From UMGS1370 sp963557065 (lineage in GTDB: Bacteria > Bacillota > Clostridia > Lachnospirales > Lachnospiraceae), in NCBI GenBank assembly GCA_963557065.1, contig CAUWCT010000069.1, forward strand, positions 1 through 15,584: a DNA stretch of 15,584 bases, written 5' to 3'. Below are positions 1 through 6,033 of this stretch, piece by piece. Numbering within the stretch: position 1 is the first letter of the stretch; the number at the start of each line of letters is the position of its first letter. The notes beneath the pieces were generated by a model that made no database searches, was not told where the DNA came from, and saw nothing but the letters and a program-made list of their open reading frames with translations. The position numbers and the translations under genes were made by a program.

Positions 1-480
1 CAGCCGGACAACAGTTATCAGCAGCCAAACAATGGCTACCAGCAGCCGGACAACAATGCCTGGCAGTATCCGCCCCAGCAAAATGCTTACAATCAGTCCG
101 GATATAACGGATACAACCAGGGGCCTAACCAAAATCCCTATTATACAGTTCCAGGGCAGGGACAGGGGCCATCTCCCCAGAAGGAAACCAATCCTATGGC
201 AGTCACCTCTATGGTTTTGGGTATTTTTTCCATTATCTCCTGCTGCGCCTCTCCCCTTGCCGTATTATTGGGCATTGGCGGCATTGTCCTTGCCATCCTT
301 TCCAAAAAAGGCAAGCCTATGAGCGGTTTTGCTATCGCAGGCATTATCCTTTCCGCCCTTGGCCTGGTTATCAGCCTGGCGTTTTTCGCCTATTACCTGT
401 TTGTTCTTTCTTTAATGAAAGATCCAAGGTATGCTTCTTTCTTTAATGAGATTTTAGAGCAGTACCAGATGCTGCAGTAA
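1..480 (+). CDS. DUF4190-like small membrane protein, 5' end cut off by window edge
   Basis: The open frame runs from the first base to a TAA at 478-480 (159 visible residues). The first ~55 visible residues are a low-complexity tail rich in Q, N, P, Y and G. It begins with three near-copies of a seven- to eight-residue unit (QPDNSYQ, QPNNGYQ, QPDNNAWQ). After a short linker come two hydrophobic segments: MAVTSMVLGIFSIISCCASP followed by a glycine/isoleucine-rich stretch, then GFAIAGIILSALGLVISLAF. A charged KKGKP turn separates them. This two-helix pattern with a G-I-I-L-S-A-L-G motif matches DUF4190-type proteins of Gram-positive bacteria, whose function is unknown. The tail probably faces the cytoplasm. 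The true start lies outside the window; the internal ATG at 196 is inside the domain and not a plausible start. The domain call is by pattern recognition. Confidence 0.75.
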   Translation, partial: QPDNSYQQPNNGYQQPDNNAWQYPPQQNAYNQSGYNGYNQGPNQNPYYTVPGQGQGPSPQKETNPMAVTSMVLGIFSIISCCASPLAVLLGIGGIVLAILSKKGKPMSGFAIAGIILSALGLVISLAFFAYYLFVLSLMKDPRYASFFNEILEQYQMLQ

Positions 481-486
481 GTTTAA

Positions 487-522
487 GGGCCGCGCTCCAT
501 TTCCCGGAACGCGGCCCTTTTT
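487..522 (+). terminator. Rho-independent terminator of the DUF4190-like gene
   Basis: An 8-bp GC-only stem, GGGCCGCG (487-494) with CGCGGCCC (510-517), is separated by a 15-base loop and followed directly by TTTTT (518-522). It lies seven bases after the stop codon, so it is a textbook intrinsic terminator for the plus-strand gene. Confidence 0.9.
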
Positions 523-582
523 ACACATAACCTTCAGTATACATCTTCCTGCCCGCCTGCGGCAGACAAAAAGCAACTGACA

Positions 583-969
583 TCAGGGTATCATTTCAAT
601 CCCCCAAATAATCAAAACTCCATTTTTTATAATCCAGTTTCCGATTACCACCACGAAACCTCCTATGGCGTAACGGCGGTAACGCTTCCCAAAATTTTCT
701 CTCCATCTGTCTTTTTTCCCCGCAAACCGGCGAGTCCTGCAGACCAGATAAGCGGCTGCTTCCAGTCCAATCACAACCGCCATATAGAGTACAAAGGGAT
801 GGTAGTACAGGCTTTTTCCAATCTGACCGGAAAGAAGAAACTGCACCGCCCTGGTCCCTCCGCAGCCCGGACAATAAAAGCCCGTAAAAAGCCGAAATAA
901 ACAGGGCAGGTCTTTGAGTGTCTGAAAAAGCTCTGACAACGAATTAATCTGCAAGGTCAAAGGCATCAT
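583..969 (-). CDS. DUF2752 family membrane protein, overlapping the end of lysC
   Basis: The product has the signature of DUF2752, FYCPGCGGTRA, followed by a small-loop/Leu region (QFLLSGQIGKSLYYHP) and then hydrophobic helices (VLYMAVVIGLEAAAYLV and YAIGGFVVVIGNWIIKNGVLII). It is therefore a small integral membrane protein of about 129 residues; the role of the family is not known. The start is chosen at the tandem ATGATG at 969/966. Upstream ATGs at 1008 and 996 lie deeper inside lysC and have no clear ribosome site, and even the chosen start has only a weak one. The reading frame overlaps the last ~26 bases of lysC in another frame, which suggests translational coupling. Downstream, the gene is convergent with the DUF4190-like gene. 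A functional link to lysine synthesis is not supported by sequence. Confidence 0.75.
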   Translation of the reverse strand: MMPLTLQINSLSELFQTLKDLPCLFRLFTGFYCPGCGGTRAVQFLLSGQIGKSLYYHPFVLYMAVVIGLEAAAYLVCRTRRFAGKKDRWRENFGKRYRRYAIGGFVVVIGNWIIKNGVLIIWGIEMIP

Positions 970-1420
970 GGACCAGACGCATTGCCCGGTTGGCATCCTG
1001 CTCGTCAATCAGAACTGTAATCCGGATCTCTGATGTAGCAATCATTTTGATATTCACACCTCCGTTGGCCAGCGCTTCAAACATCTTGGCCGCAACTCCC
1101 GGATTGCTGACCATACCGGCTCCGATAATGGAAACTTTGGCCACCGTCTCATCGCAGGTAATCTCACTGGCTGTAAATATCTCTTTATTTTCATTTAAAA
1201 TATCCAGTGTTTCTGCTAAATCCGTTCTGGCTACTGTAAAAGAAATATCTTTTTTATCTTCTCTTCCTACAGACTGAATAATAATATCTACATTAATCTG
1301 GTTCTTGGCCAGCATATTAAAAATGCGAAAAGCAATGCCAGGTTCATTTTTTACCCCAAGCACTGAAATTCTCGCTGTGTTTTTGTCAACGGCCACGCCG
1401 CTTACCAGCATACGCTCCAC
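944..1420 (-). CDS. Candidate internal in-frame start giving the aspartokinase beta (ACT-only) subunit
   Basis: Inside lysC the minus strand carries AAAGGAGGAG (1436-1427), six bases before an in-frame GTG at 1420 (residue 245) and fifteen before an in-frame ATG at 1411 (residue 248). Initiation there would give a ~155-158 residue protein containing just the two ACT domains. Bacillus subtilis aspartokinase II and the Corynebacterium enzyme are known to make such a beta subunit from an internal start at a comparable place and assemble as alpha2beta2. The GTG has the better spacing. This is inferred from the site and family precedent; the same bases also encode KEE residues, so the match could be partly coincidental. 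Confidence 0.55.
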   Translation of the reverse strand: MERMLVSGVAVDKNTARISVLGVKNEPGIAFRIFNMLAKNQINVDIIIQSVGREDKKDISFTVARTDLAETLDILNENKEIFTASEITCDETVAKVSIIGAGMVSNPGVAAKMFEALANGGVNIKMIATSEIRITVLIDEQDANRAMRLVHDAFDLAD

Positions 1421-2152
1421 TTTCGTCTCCTCCTTTACGATAGTCCCCTCTGCCCTTGTCAGGCTGGAGAGAACCGCCAGTTCTACTCCGTATTTTTTTG
1501 CCATCTCCACTGAACGATTGTGGAGAACTTTGGCTCCTAATGACGCAAATTCCAGCATTTCATCATAGGAAACTTCTGCAAGTTTTCTGGCATTTGGAAC
1601 AATCCTGGGATCTGCAGTATAAACGCCTTCTACATCTGTATAAATCTCACATCGATCTGCCCGCAACGCTGCTGCAATCGCAACAGCCGTTGTATCCGAT
1701 CCGCCCCTTCCCAGAGTTGTCATATCGTCATACCGGTTGATTCCCTGAAAACCAGTTACGATCACGATTTTTCTGGCATCCAGTTCATGCCGGATTCGAT
1801 TTGTATCGATTTTTTTTAGCTTGGCTCTGGTGTATGAACTTGTAGTATACATCCCTACCTGAGCTGCGTTGAGGGAAATGGCCGGCACTCCCAGCGAGTG
1901 CATTGCCATAGCCATCAGCGCTACCGACACCTGCTCTCCTGTCACAAGAAGCATGTCCAGTTCTCTTTTCGGCGGGTTGTAGTTGATGTCGTAAGCTTTG
2001 CTCAACAAGCCATCTGTGGTCTTTCCCATGGCAGATAACACCACTACCACATCGTTTCCCTTTTCATAATCCTCTATGCAGCGCCTGGCCACATTCATAA
2101 TTTTCTCTTTATCTGCGACGGAACTTCCGCCGAACTTTTTTACAATCAGCAT
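944..2152 (-). CDS. lysC: Aspartate kinase (aspartokinase), with C-terminal ACT domains
   Basis: Catalyses ATP-dependent phosphorylation of L-aspartate (EC 2.7.2.4), the first step of the Lys/Thr/Met/DAP pathway, in the cytosol. The N-terminus VKKFGGSSVAD (from residue 4) is the aspartokinase nucleotide/aspartate motif. VVLSAMGKTTDGLL, VTGFQGI and the TLGRGGSDTTAVAIAAAL block complete the amino acid kinase fold (residues 1-~240). Two ACT domains (~262-402; ISVLGVKNEPGIAFRIF and VSIIGAGMVSNPGVAAKMF) provide feedback control by lysine and/or threonine. The start at 2152 is preferred because GGGAGGAG sits five bases upstream; the in-frame ATG at 2194 has no such site. The resulting 402 residues match the Bacillus/Corynebacterium class of kinase. 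It lies 43 bases downstream of hom and is presumably co-transcribed. An internal start for the regulatory part is listed separately. Confidence 0.97.
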   Translation of the reverse strand: MLIVKKFGGSSVADKEKIMNVARRCIEDYEKGNDVVVVLSAMGKTTDGLLSKAYDINYNPPKRELDMLLVTGEQVSVALMAMAMHSLGVPAISLNAAQVGMYTTSSYTRAKLKKIDTNRIRHELDARKIVIVTGFQGINRYDDMTTLGRGGSDTTAVAIAAALRADRCEIYTDVEGVYTADPRIVPNARKLAEVSYDEMLEFASLGAKVLHNRSVEMAKKYGVELAVLSSLTRAEGTIVKEETKVERMLVSGVAVDKNTARISVLGVKNEPGIAFRIFNMLAKNQINVDIIIQSVGREDKKDISFTVARTDLAETLDILNENKEIFTASEITCDETVAKVSIIGAGMVSNPGVAAKMFEALANGGVNIKMIATSEIRITVLIDEQDANRAMRLVHDAFDLAD

Positions 2153-2195
2153 GGTCTCCTCCCGATTTGCAGCAAATCTGCAAAATGATGCCATT

Positions 2196-3434
2196 TTATT
2201 CTGCCCGTATTACACTGATAATACCGGAAACACATTCTTTTTTCTTATTAAATTCCTCTTCCGTCATGATACCGGTCAGCACTCCAAATTCAGAAAGCCC
2301 TTCCAATTCCAGGATCTGCTCTGCTTTAAGCATGTTGGAAATCTCCTCTTTCCGGGAAGAGTTTTCCCCTTTTATCCGCACAAAATAGCGGAAACTTCCC
2401 TGGGTAATCGGAGAAATCTTCTGTTTTTCCTCTGTCCAGCCGAGAGGAATATTTTCCCCGGAAAAAACTGCTGCTTCTATCATATCCGCCACTACTGCGC
2501 TGGCAGTTGGAAGGCGTCCTGCACCGCTTCCAAAATACATGGAAGTCCCCAGCATATTGCCTTTTACCATAATGCCATTGTACACGTCGCTTACTCCATA
2601 CAGAGGATTTTCCGGTCCTATCATCATAGGCGCCACAAACGCAGTCACTGTTTCTTCCTGTATGCGGCTGGAGCCAAACAATTTTACAGACATGCCTAAT
2701 TTTGCGGCATAGCGAAAATCAATCTCTGTAATCCGGGTAATTCCTTCTGTGTAAATATCCTCAAAATTTACTTCTCTGCCTGTGGCCATGGCAGTCAGAA
2801 TTGCGATTTTGCGGCAGGTGTCATACCCCTCCACATCGGCCTTTGGATTGCGCTCTGCATAACCTAAATCCTGAGCTTCTTTTAAGGCCTGCTCAAAGCT
2901 TTCTTTACACCGATCCATTTTCGTGAGAATATAATTGGTGGTTCCATTTAAGATACCGGTGATTTCTTCAATTTTTTCTCCCGTCAGACAACGGTACAAA
3001 GTACGGATAATTGGAATGCCGCCGCCGGTACTGGCTTCAAACAAAAAGTTCACATGCTTTTTCCTTGCAATTTCCAGAAGTTCTGTACCGCAGGCAGCAA
3101 CCAGCGCTTTATTGGATGTAGCCACATGCTTTCCTGCCAGCAGGCAGGCCTTTACAAACTCATAAGCCGGATGGACTCCGCCCATGGTTTCCACTACAAT
3201 CTCAATCTCCGGATCTTCTTCTATCACCCTGATATCGTGAACAATTTTATTTTCCACCAAAGTTCCCGGAAAATCCCGAAGATCCAGAACATATTTTAAC
3301 TCGATTTCTCTTCCGGCCCTTTGGGCAATAATGTCTTTATTTCTCTCCAAAATCTCTACTACACCGGAGCCGATGGTCCCATATCCCATCACCGCTGCGG
3401 CTGCCTTTTTGCCTTCCATTCCCTCTGCGCCCAT
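2196..3434 (-). CDS. hom: Homoserine dehydrogenase
   Basis: Reduces L-aspartate-4-semialdehyde to L-homoserine with NAD(P)H (EC 1.1.1.3), the branch point to threonine and methionine. The Rossmann motif GYGTIGSG is at residues 17-24. The substrate-domain signatures NGTTNYILTKM and GYAERNPKADVEGYDTCRKIAIL (with the family's catalytic lysine) follow. The C-terminal ~70 residues (YFVRIKGE... GVLTGIMTEEEF) look like an ACT domain, so feedback inhibition, probably by threonine, is expected. The 412-residue length is normal for a single-ACT Gram-positive enzyme. The start at 3434 is chosen because GGGGAT lies about nine bases upstream; a second ATG at 3419 has its purine-rich stretch too close. The gene sits between the ACT regulator (68 bases upstream) and lysC (43 bases downstream). 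Confidence 0.97.
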   Translation of the reverse strand: MGAEGMEGKKAAAAVMGYGTIGSGVVEILERNKDIIAQRAGREIELKYVLDLRDFPGTLVENKIVHDIRVIEEDPEIEIVVETMGGVHPAYEFVKACLLAGKHVATSNKALVAACGTELLEIARKKHVNFLFEASTGGGIPIIRTLYRCLTGEKIEEITGILNGTTNYILTKMDRCKESFEQALKEAQDLGYAERNPKADVEGYDTCRKIAILTAMATGREVNFEDIYTEGITRITEIDFRYAAKLGMSVKLFGSSRIQEETVTAFVAPMMIGPENPLYGVSDVYNGIMVKGNMLGTSMYFGSGAGRLPTASAVVADMIEAAVFSGENIPLGWTEEKQKISPITQGSFRYFVRIKGENSSRKEEISNMLKAEQILELEGLSEFGVLTGIMTEEEFNKKKECVSGIISVIRAE

Positions 3435-3502
3435 TTTTCTGATCCCCTTCCATATTATGTAACCGTTCAGCTTCCCATGGCTGAATTGTCACTATCGTTG
3501 TG

Positions 3503-3946
3503 CTATTCCCTGGCCAAAATCTTTACATAATGGATACCGTCCATACTCTCCATCTCTTCAATCATACTGGAAACATTTCCTGTATGATTTTGCACTTCCA
3601 CACTAAGCGTCAGCATCGCCACACCATTAACCGGAATACTCTGATGAATCGTCAGAATATTGGCTTTATAAACTGCCACCACATGCAAAAGATCCGAGAG
3701 CAGTCCCTGCTCATCATCCATCTGGATAACCAGAGTAATTGTCTTTCCCTTAGTGTTGTCATAGAAAGGAAATATATCATCTTTGTATTTATAAAAAGAA
3801 CTGCGGCTGATCCCCGCCCTGTCTGTTGCCTCCTGGACGGTAATCGCCCTCTCTGACTCTAAAAGTCGTTTTGCTTCTACTACTTTTAATAGTACTTCAG
3901 GAACCGCCCGCTGTTTTAACACAAAATATTTGCTTTTCTCTTCCAT
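3503..3946 (-). CDS. ACT domain protein of the UPF0735 (PheB) family
   Basis: A 147-residue protein. Residues ~10-60 form a small helix-turn-helix-like segment (VVEAKRLLESERAITVQEATDRAGISRSSFYKYKDDIF, cited in parts). Residues ~70-147 form an ACT domain (ITLVIQMDDEQGLLSDLLHV ... INGVAMLTLSVE-like strand pattern). This combination and length are those of UPF0735, which includes B. subtilis PheB. ACT domains bind amino acids, so the protein is likely a sensor or regulator of aspartate-family synthesis, but no biochemical function can be read from the sequence. AGAGGAG lies seven bases or so upstream of ATG 3946. In many Clostridia a homologue precedes hom, as here, where it is the first gene of the hom-lysC operon. 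PheB naming comes from Bacillus, where the neighbour is pheA, so I do not transfer the symbol. Confidence 0.88.
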   Translation of the reverse strand: MEEKSKYFVLKQRAVPEVLLKVVEAKRLLESERAITVQEATDRAGISRSSFYKYKDDIFPFYDNTKGKTITLVIQMDDEQGLLSDLLHVVAVYKANILTIHQSIPVNGVAMLTLSVEVQNHTGNVSSMIEEMESMDGIHYVKILARE

Positions 3947-4006
3947 GATTCTCCTCTTATCCCGCCGAATGTCCGTATATAGAGTACATTTGTGCTCATG
4001 GTAAAG

Positions 4007-4035
4007 ATGTTATCACATTCATTTCAAGTATGCAA
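4007..4035 (-). promoter_or_regulatory. Weak candidate promoter for the ACT-hom-lysC operon
   Basis: On the minus strand TTGCAT (4035-4030) and TAACAT (4012-4007) are separated by 17 bases, which would start transcription near position 4000, about 55 bases upstream of the first ATG. Both hexamers are imperfect (three and four of six bases). No lysine riboswitch or T-box structure was recognised in the 129-base leader region. Confidence 0.3.
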
Positions 4036-4075
4036 CTGTTTTTTCCTATGAAATCGAGTAGGAGGGGAAATTAAA

Positions 4076-4834
4076 TTACTGTACCACATACAGTTCTTTT
4101 AATTCTTCCAGAATCTTCTCCTTTGTTCTTCCAACCACCCCTAACTGCTTAATATCAGCACTTTCATTTTGCATCCGCTGAACAAACTCTTGAATATCGG
4201 CATAAACTCCCTGGGAAGCCGCTATCTTGACCGTAGGATCAATCAATTCTGTCAGGCGAAAAATATCATTCTTATGTTTCTTGATGTTTTTGCTGTCAAC
4301 GTGTTCACCTGTAGCTTTACGAGCCGTCAAATCTATCCACGCTTTTGCCTTAAACGGAATCAAATAAGCCGCATCCAAAACCGTCACTCCATCAATAGTA
4401 ACTTTTCCCTGTTTCAAGAATTCATAGTAATCATCGTCCAAAAGAATAGCAGACAGACTCGAAATATCATCATCCATTGGCAACGGCGTTAACACTGCAT
4501 CTTCTGGAAGCTGAATGGCATCCAGCTTTCGAGTAAAAAGTTCGAGCATAACAGGATATTGATTTGAGATTGGATGGCTAAACCGATAAAACTGTGGTAC
4601 TCCCGAACTTTTGTTACAATGCTCATACCCAGCCTGTTTTACATATTCCCAGAATTTCTTTCCGAAATTTGCGTCCACTGCTTCTATAATCAGAACAAGG
4701 TCAATGTCCTTTGTTGCACGGAAGTCCAGTCCCTCCTCCGTCATCAGAATGTCACACGCCGTTCCACCAATGATGGCATACTGTTCCTCACTGCCCTTGA
4801 ACCATTCCTTAAAGCTGTCAATTCCTGTAACCAT
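4076..4834 (-). CDS. AbiEii-like nucleotidyltransferase (putative toxin of a type IV-like toxin-antitoxin pair)
   Basis: A 252-residue protein with the polymerase-beta-type nucleotidyltransferase signature: IIGGTA at 21-26, then ATKDIDLVL at 40-48 with catalytic-type D43 and D45, and a possible third acid at E98 (VMLELFTRK). A lysine-rich helix (PFKAKAWIDLTARK, 160-173) and KNIKKHKNDIFRL (182-194) resemble the basic conserved helix of AbiEii/MenT proteins. Known members transfer nucleotides to tRNA or other targets and stop growth; no specific substrate can be read here. Its ATG lies 17 bases inside the end of the upstream regulator gene, with GGAGGAA five bases before it, so the two are translated as one unit. 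Alternatives are a nucleotidyltransferase of resistance or housekeeping type, but the overlap with a winged-helix gene favours the toxin view. Confidence 0.75.
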   Translation of the reverse strand: MVTGIDSFKEWFKGSEEQYAIIGGTACDILMTEEGLDFRATKDIDLVLIIEAVDANFGKKFWEYVKQAGYEHCNKSSGVPQFYRFSHPISNQYPVMLELFTRKLDAIQLPEDAVLTPLPMDDDISSLSAILLDDDYYEFLKQGKVTIDGVTVLDAAYLIPFKAKAWIDLTARKATGEHVDSKNIKKHKNDIFRLTELIDPTVKIAASQGVYADIQEFVQRMQNESADIKQLGVVGRTKEKILEELKELYVVQ

Positions 4835-5777
4835 CTATCTTCCTCCACAGTTCATTCAGCATTTCTTCTACTGCCTCTTCAACTCGTTCATCTGTATCTT
4901 CTCTCAATGCCAATGCCAGCGAAAGTTCGTCTACAATATTTCGTGTGGACAGTTTTCGAGGATTGTATCTCCACATTTCTACGGCCACCTGTATCTGCGA
5001 GTTTTGCAAGCTGTTTGTCATAACATCTTTCCATTGAGAGATTTTTTCTGTTGCATAATATTTGACGTTTGGTGCATTCAGCATAGAACACTCTGCCAAT
5101 GCCGAATATCCACTTTCCGGCAAATCTTCTCCCACAAATTTTTTCGGAATATAAACTGTTCGTTTTATGGGATTCAGTAGTTTATCTTCCGCTTTCCGGA
5201 ACAACATTTTAGGAGAATCCTCAGACAGTAGAATCCTCTGTACACCCATTTTCTTTATCTGTAACAGTCCCATTTCCTCAAGCTGCTTCGATGCTCTCGA
5301 TATAGAAGTGGGGGTCAGTTCCAAATCTTTCGCAGCTTGACTTGTAGTCAGTTCTTGTGCTCCCTCATAAATGAAATGCAGCAACAGCATCTGCGCTGAT
5401 GGAAGAATCTCCACCCTTGTCTGCTTTTCCGCATTGCACCGTTCTTGCAAATACAATGCCATAAAAGGCAAATAAATTTGTCTTCCCTCTACAATAAATG
5501 GAATTTTTTCACGCAGCAAATATTCTTTCTGGCGAAAGCCAAGTTCTTTTAGCGCCAGCACAATAGGCAGATTTTCATTTTTCTGTATCCGAGCAATATG
5601 CTTTTTCAACACTTCGGTCTGCTCCAGTTCTGTCTTAGGATAAAGGAAAATCACCTTTTGTTCATTCATAGACACCATCTGCAAACGATACCTTGTGGCT
5701 ATAAAATTGGGTAAATGCTTAAACTCCACATCCTCATAAGTAACCTTGATTCCAAGGACTTTATTAAGATATTCCAT
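4818..5777 (-). CDS. Winged-helix DNA-binding protein, putative autoregulating antitoxin partner
   Basis: A 319-residue protein that I do not match to a named family beyond a MarR-like winged helix at ~127-185 (ILPSAQMLLLHF, then ELTTSQAAKDLELTPTSISR as helix-turn-helix, then KQLEEMGLLQIKKMGVQRIL as the wing). The first ~125 residues are a mixed alpha/beta domain containing FLYPKTELEQTEVLKKHIARI, and the last ~130 carry conserved-looking YIPKKFV and AECSMLNAPNVKYYAT, which look like a ligand- or partner-binding domain. Gene order (regulator first, nucleotidyltransferase second, 17-base overlap) matches AbiEi/AbiEii-type modules, in which the winged-helix protein both represses the promoter and neutralises the toxin. 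AGGTGA precedes the ATG at 5777. A strong promoter with a symmetric operator lies just upstream. Confidence 0.72.
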   Translation of the reverse strand: MEYLNKVLGIKVTYEDVEFKHLPNFIATRYRLQMVSMNEQKVIFLYPKTELEQTEVLKKHIARIQKNENLPIVLALKELGFRQKEYLLREKIPFIVEGRQIYLPFMALYLQERCNAEKQTRVEILPSAQMLLLHFIYEGAQELTTSQAAKDLELTPTSISRASKQLEEMGLLQIKKMGVQRILLSEDSPKMLFRKAEDKLLNPIKRTVYIPKKFVGEDLPESGYSALAECSMLNAPNVKYYATEKISQWKDVMTNSLQNSQIQVAVEMWRYNPRKLSTRNIVDELSLALALREDTDERVEEAVEEMLNELWRKIDGYRN

Positions 5778-5794
5778 GTCTTCACCTACAGTTT

Positions 5795-5849
5795 TAACTC
5801 TTTTTCTGTATTATAACTCTTTTAAAGTTAAAATACAATATTTGAGTTA
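5795..5849. promoter_or_regulatory. Nested four-half-site symmetric operator over the regulator/nucleotidyltransferase promoter
   Basis: Two TAACTCT half-sites (5795-5801 and 5814-5820) face two inverted half-sites, AAAGTTA (5824-5830) and TGAGTTA (5843-5849). The spacing between like half-sites is 19 bases on both sides, and all four are symmetric about base 5822. The inner pair forms an imperfect palindrome with a three-base centre. The array covers both promoter hexamers, as expected for binding by a dimeric or tetrameric repressor, most simply the winged-helix protein encoded downstream. Confidence 0.65.
5810..5838 (-). promoter_or_regulatory. Promoter of the winged-helix/nucleotidyltransferase pair
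   Basis: On the minus strand a perfect -10 TATAAT (5815-5810) lies 17 bases downstream of TTGTAT (5838-5833). Transcription would begin near 5803, giving a leader of about 25 bases before ATG 5777. The hexamers lie within the symmetric operator. Confidence 0.7.
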
Positions 5850-5884
5850 AGAAGAGCCAAATATCAACGTCATCATTAATAATT

Positions 5885-5984
5885 TTCACGAAAAAAGACA
5901 GGCGCAGCATGAGCATTACACTCCGGGATTCAAGCAGCGGATTTGGGACTTTCACCCGTTAGAAACGTGCGCCGCAAGGCGCAC
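5885..5984 (-). mobile_element. Possible 5' remnant of a group II intron
   Basis: Read on the minus strand from 5984, the sequence begins GTGCGCC-TTGC-GGCGCAC, a 7-bp hairpin with a GTGCG 5' end. It continues with TTTCTAACGGGTGAAAGTCC, which resembles the conserved start of domain I of bacterial group II introns. No reverse transcriptase or domain V/VI is present, so at most ~100 bases remain, and the lower boundary (about 5885) is uncertain. The remnant begins 11 bases after a terminator-like hairpin following prfB, the kind of site used by class C introns. Identification rests on remembered motif resemblance only. Confidence 0.5.
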
Positions 5985-5995
5985 ACAGCAAATCA

Positions 5996-6016
5996 GCCCG
6001 AACAAACTGTTCGGGC
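5996..6016 (-). terminator. Hairpin after prfB, likely terminator of secA-prfB
   Basis: GCCCGAACA (5996-6004) pairs perfectly with TGTTCGGGC (6008-6016) around a three-base loop, 17 bases after the prfB stop. On the minus strand it is followed by TGATTTGCTGT, only moderately T-rich; the original T-tract may have been altered by the insertion adjacent to it. Confidence 0.6.
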
Positions 6017-6033
6017 CGTAATCACCTTTGTTG

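Noticed and set aside
549..565. Hairpin CTGCC/GGCAG as terminator for the DUF2752 gene
   Set aside because: Only five base pairs and no T-tract on the minus strand.
2153..2194. Upstream ATG at 2194 as lysC start
   Set aside because: The extension MASFCRFAANREET is not part of the family, and the strong ribosome site lies before ATG 2152.
2076..2699. 207-codon open frame on the plus strand opposite hom and lysC
   Set aside because: It lies entirely antisense to well-identified genes, has no ribosome site and a composition typical of a reverse-frame shadow.
3435..4075. Lysine riboswitch or T-box upstream of the hom-lysC operon
   Set aside because: The available leader is short and I see neither a T-box sequence nor lysine aptamer-like paired elements.
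4574..5180. Two overlapping plus-strand open frames opposite the regulator/nucleotidyltransferase pair
   Set aside because: Cys/Phe/Ser-rich low-quality translations antisense to real genes; no start signals.
5967..5984. GTGCGCC hairpin as an ordinary terminator
   Set aside because: Neither side is followed by a T-run, and the adjacent GGGTGAAAGTCC block fits a group II intron start better.
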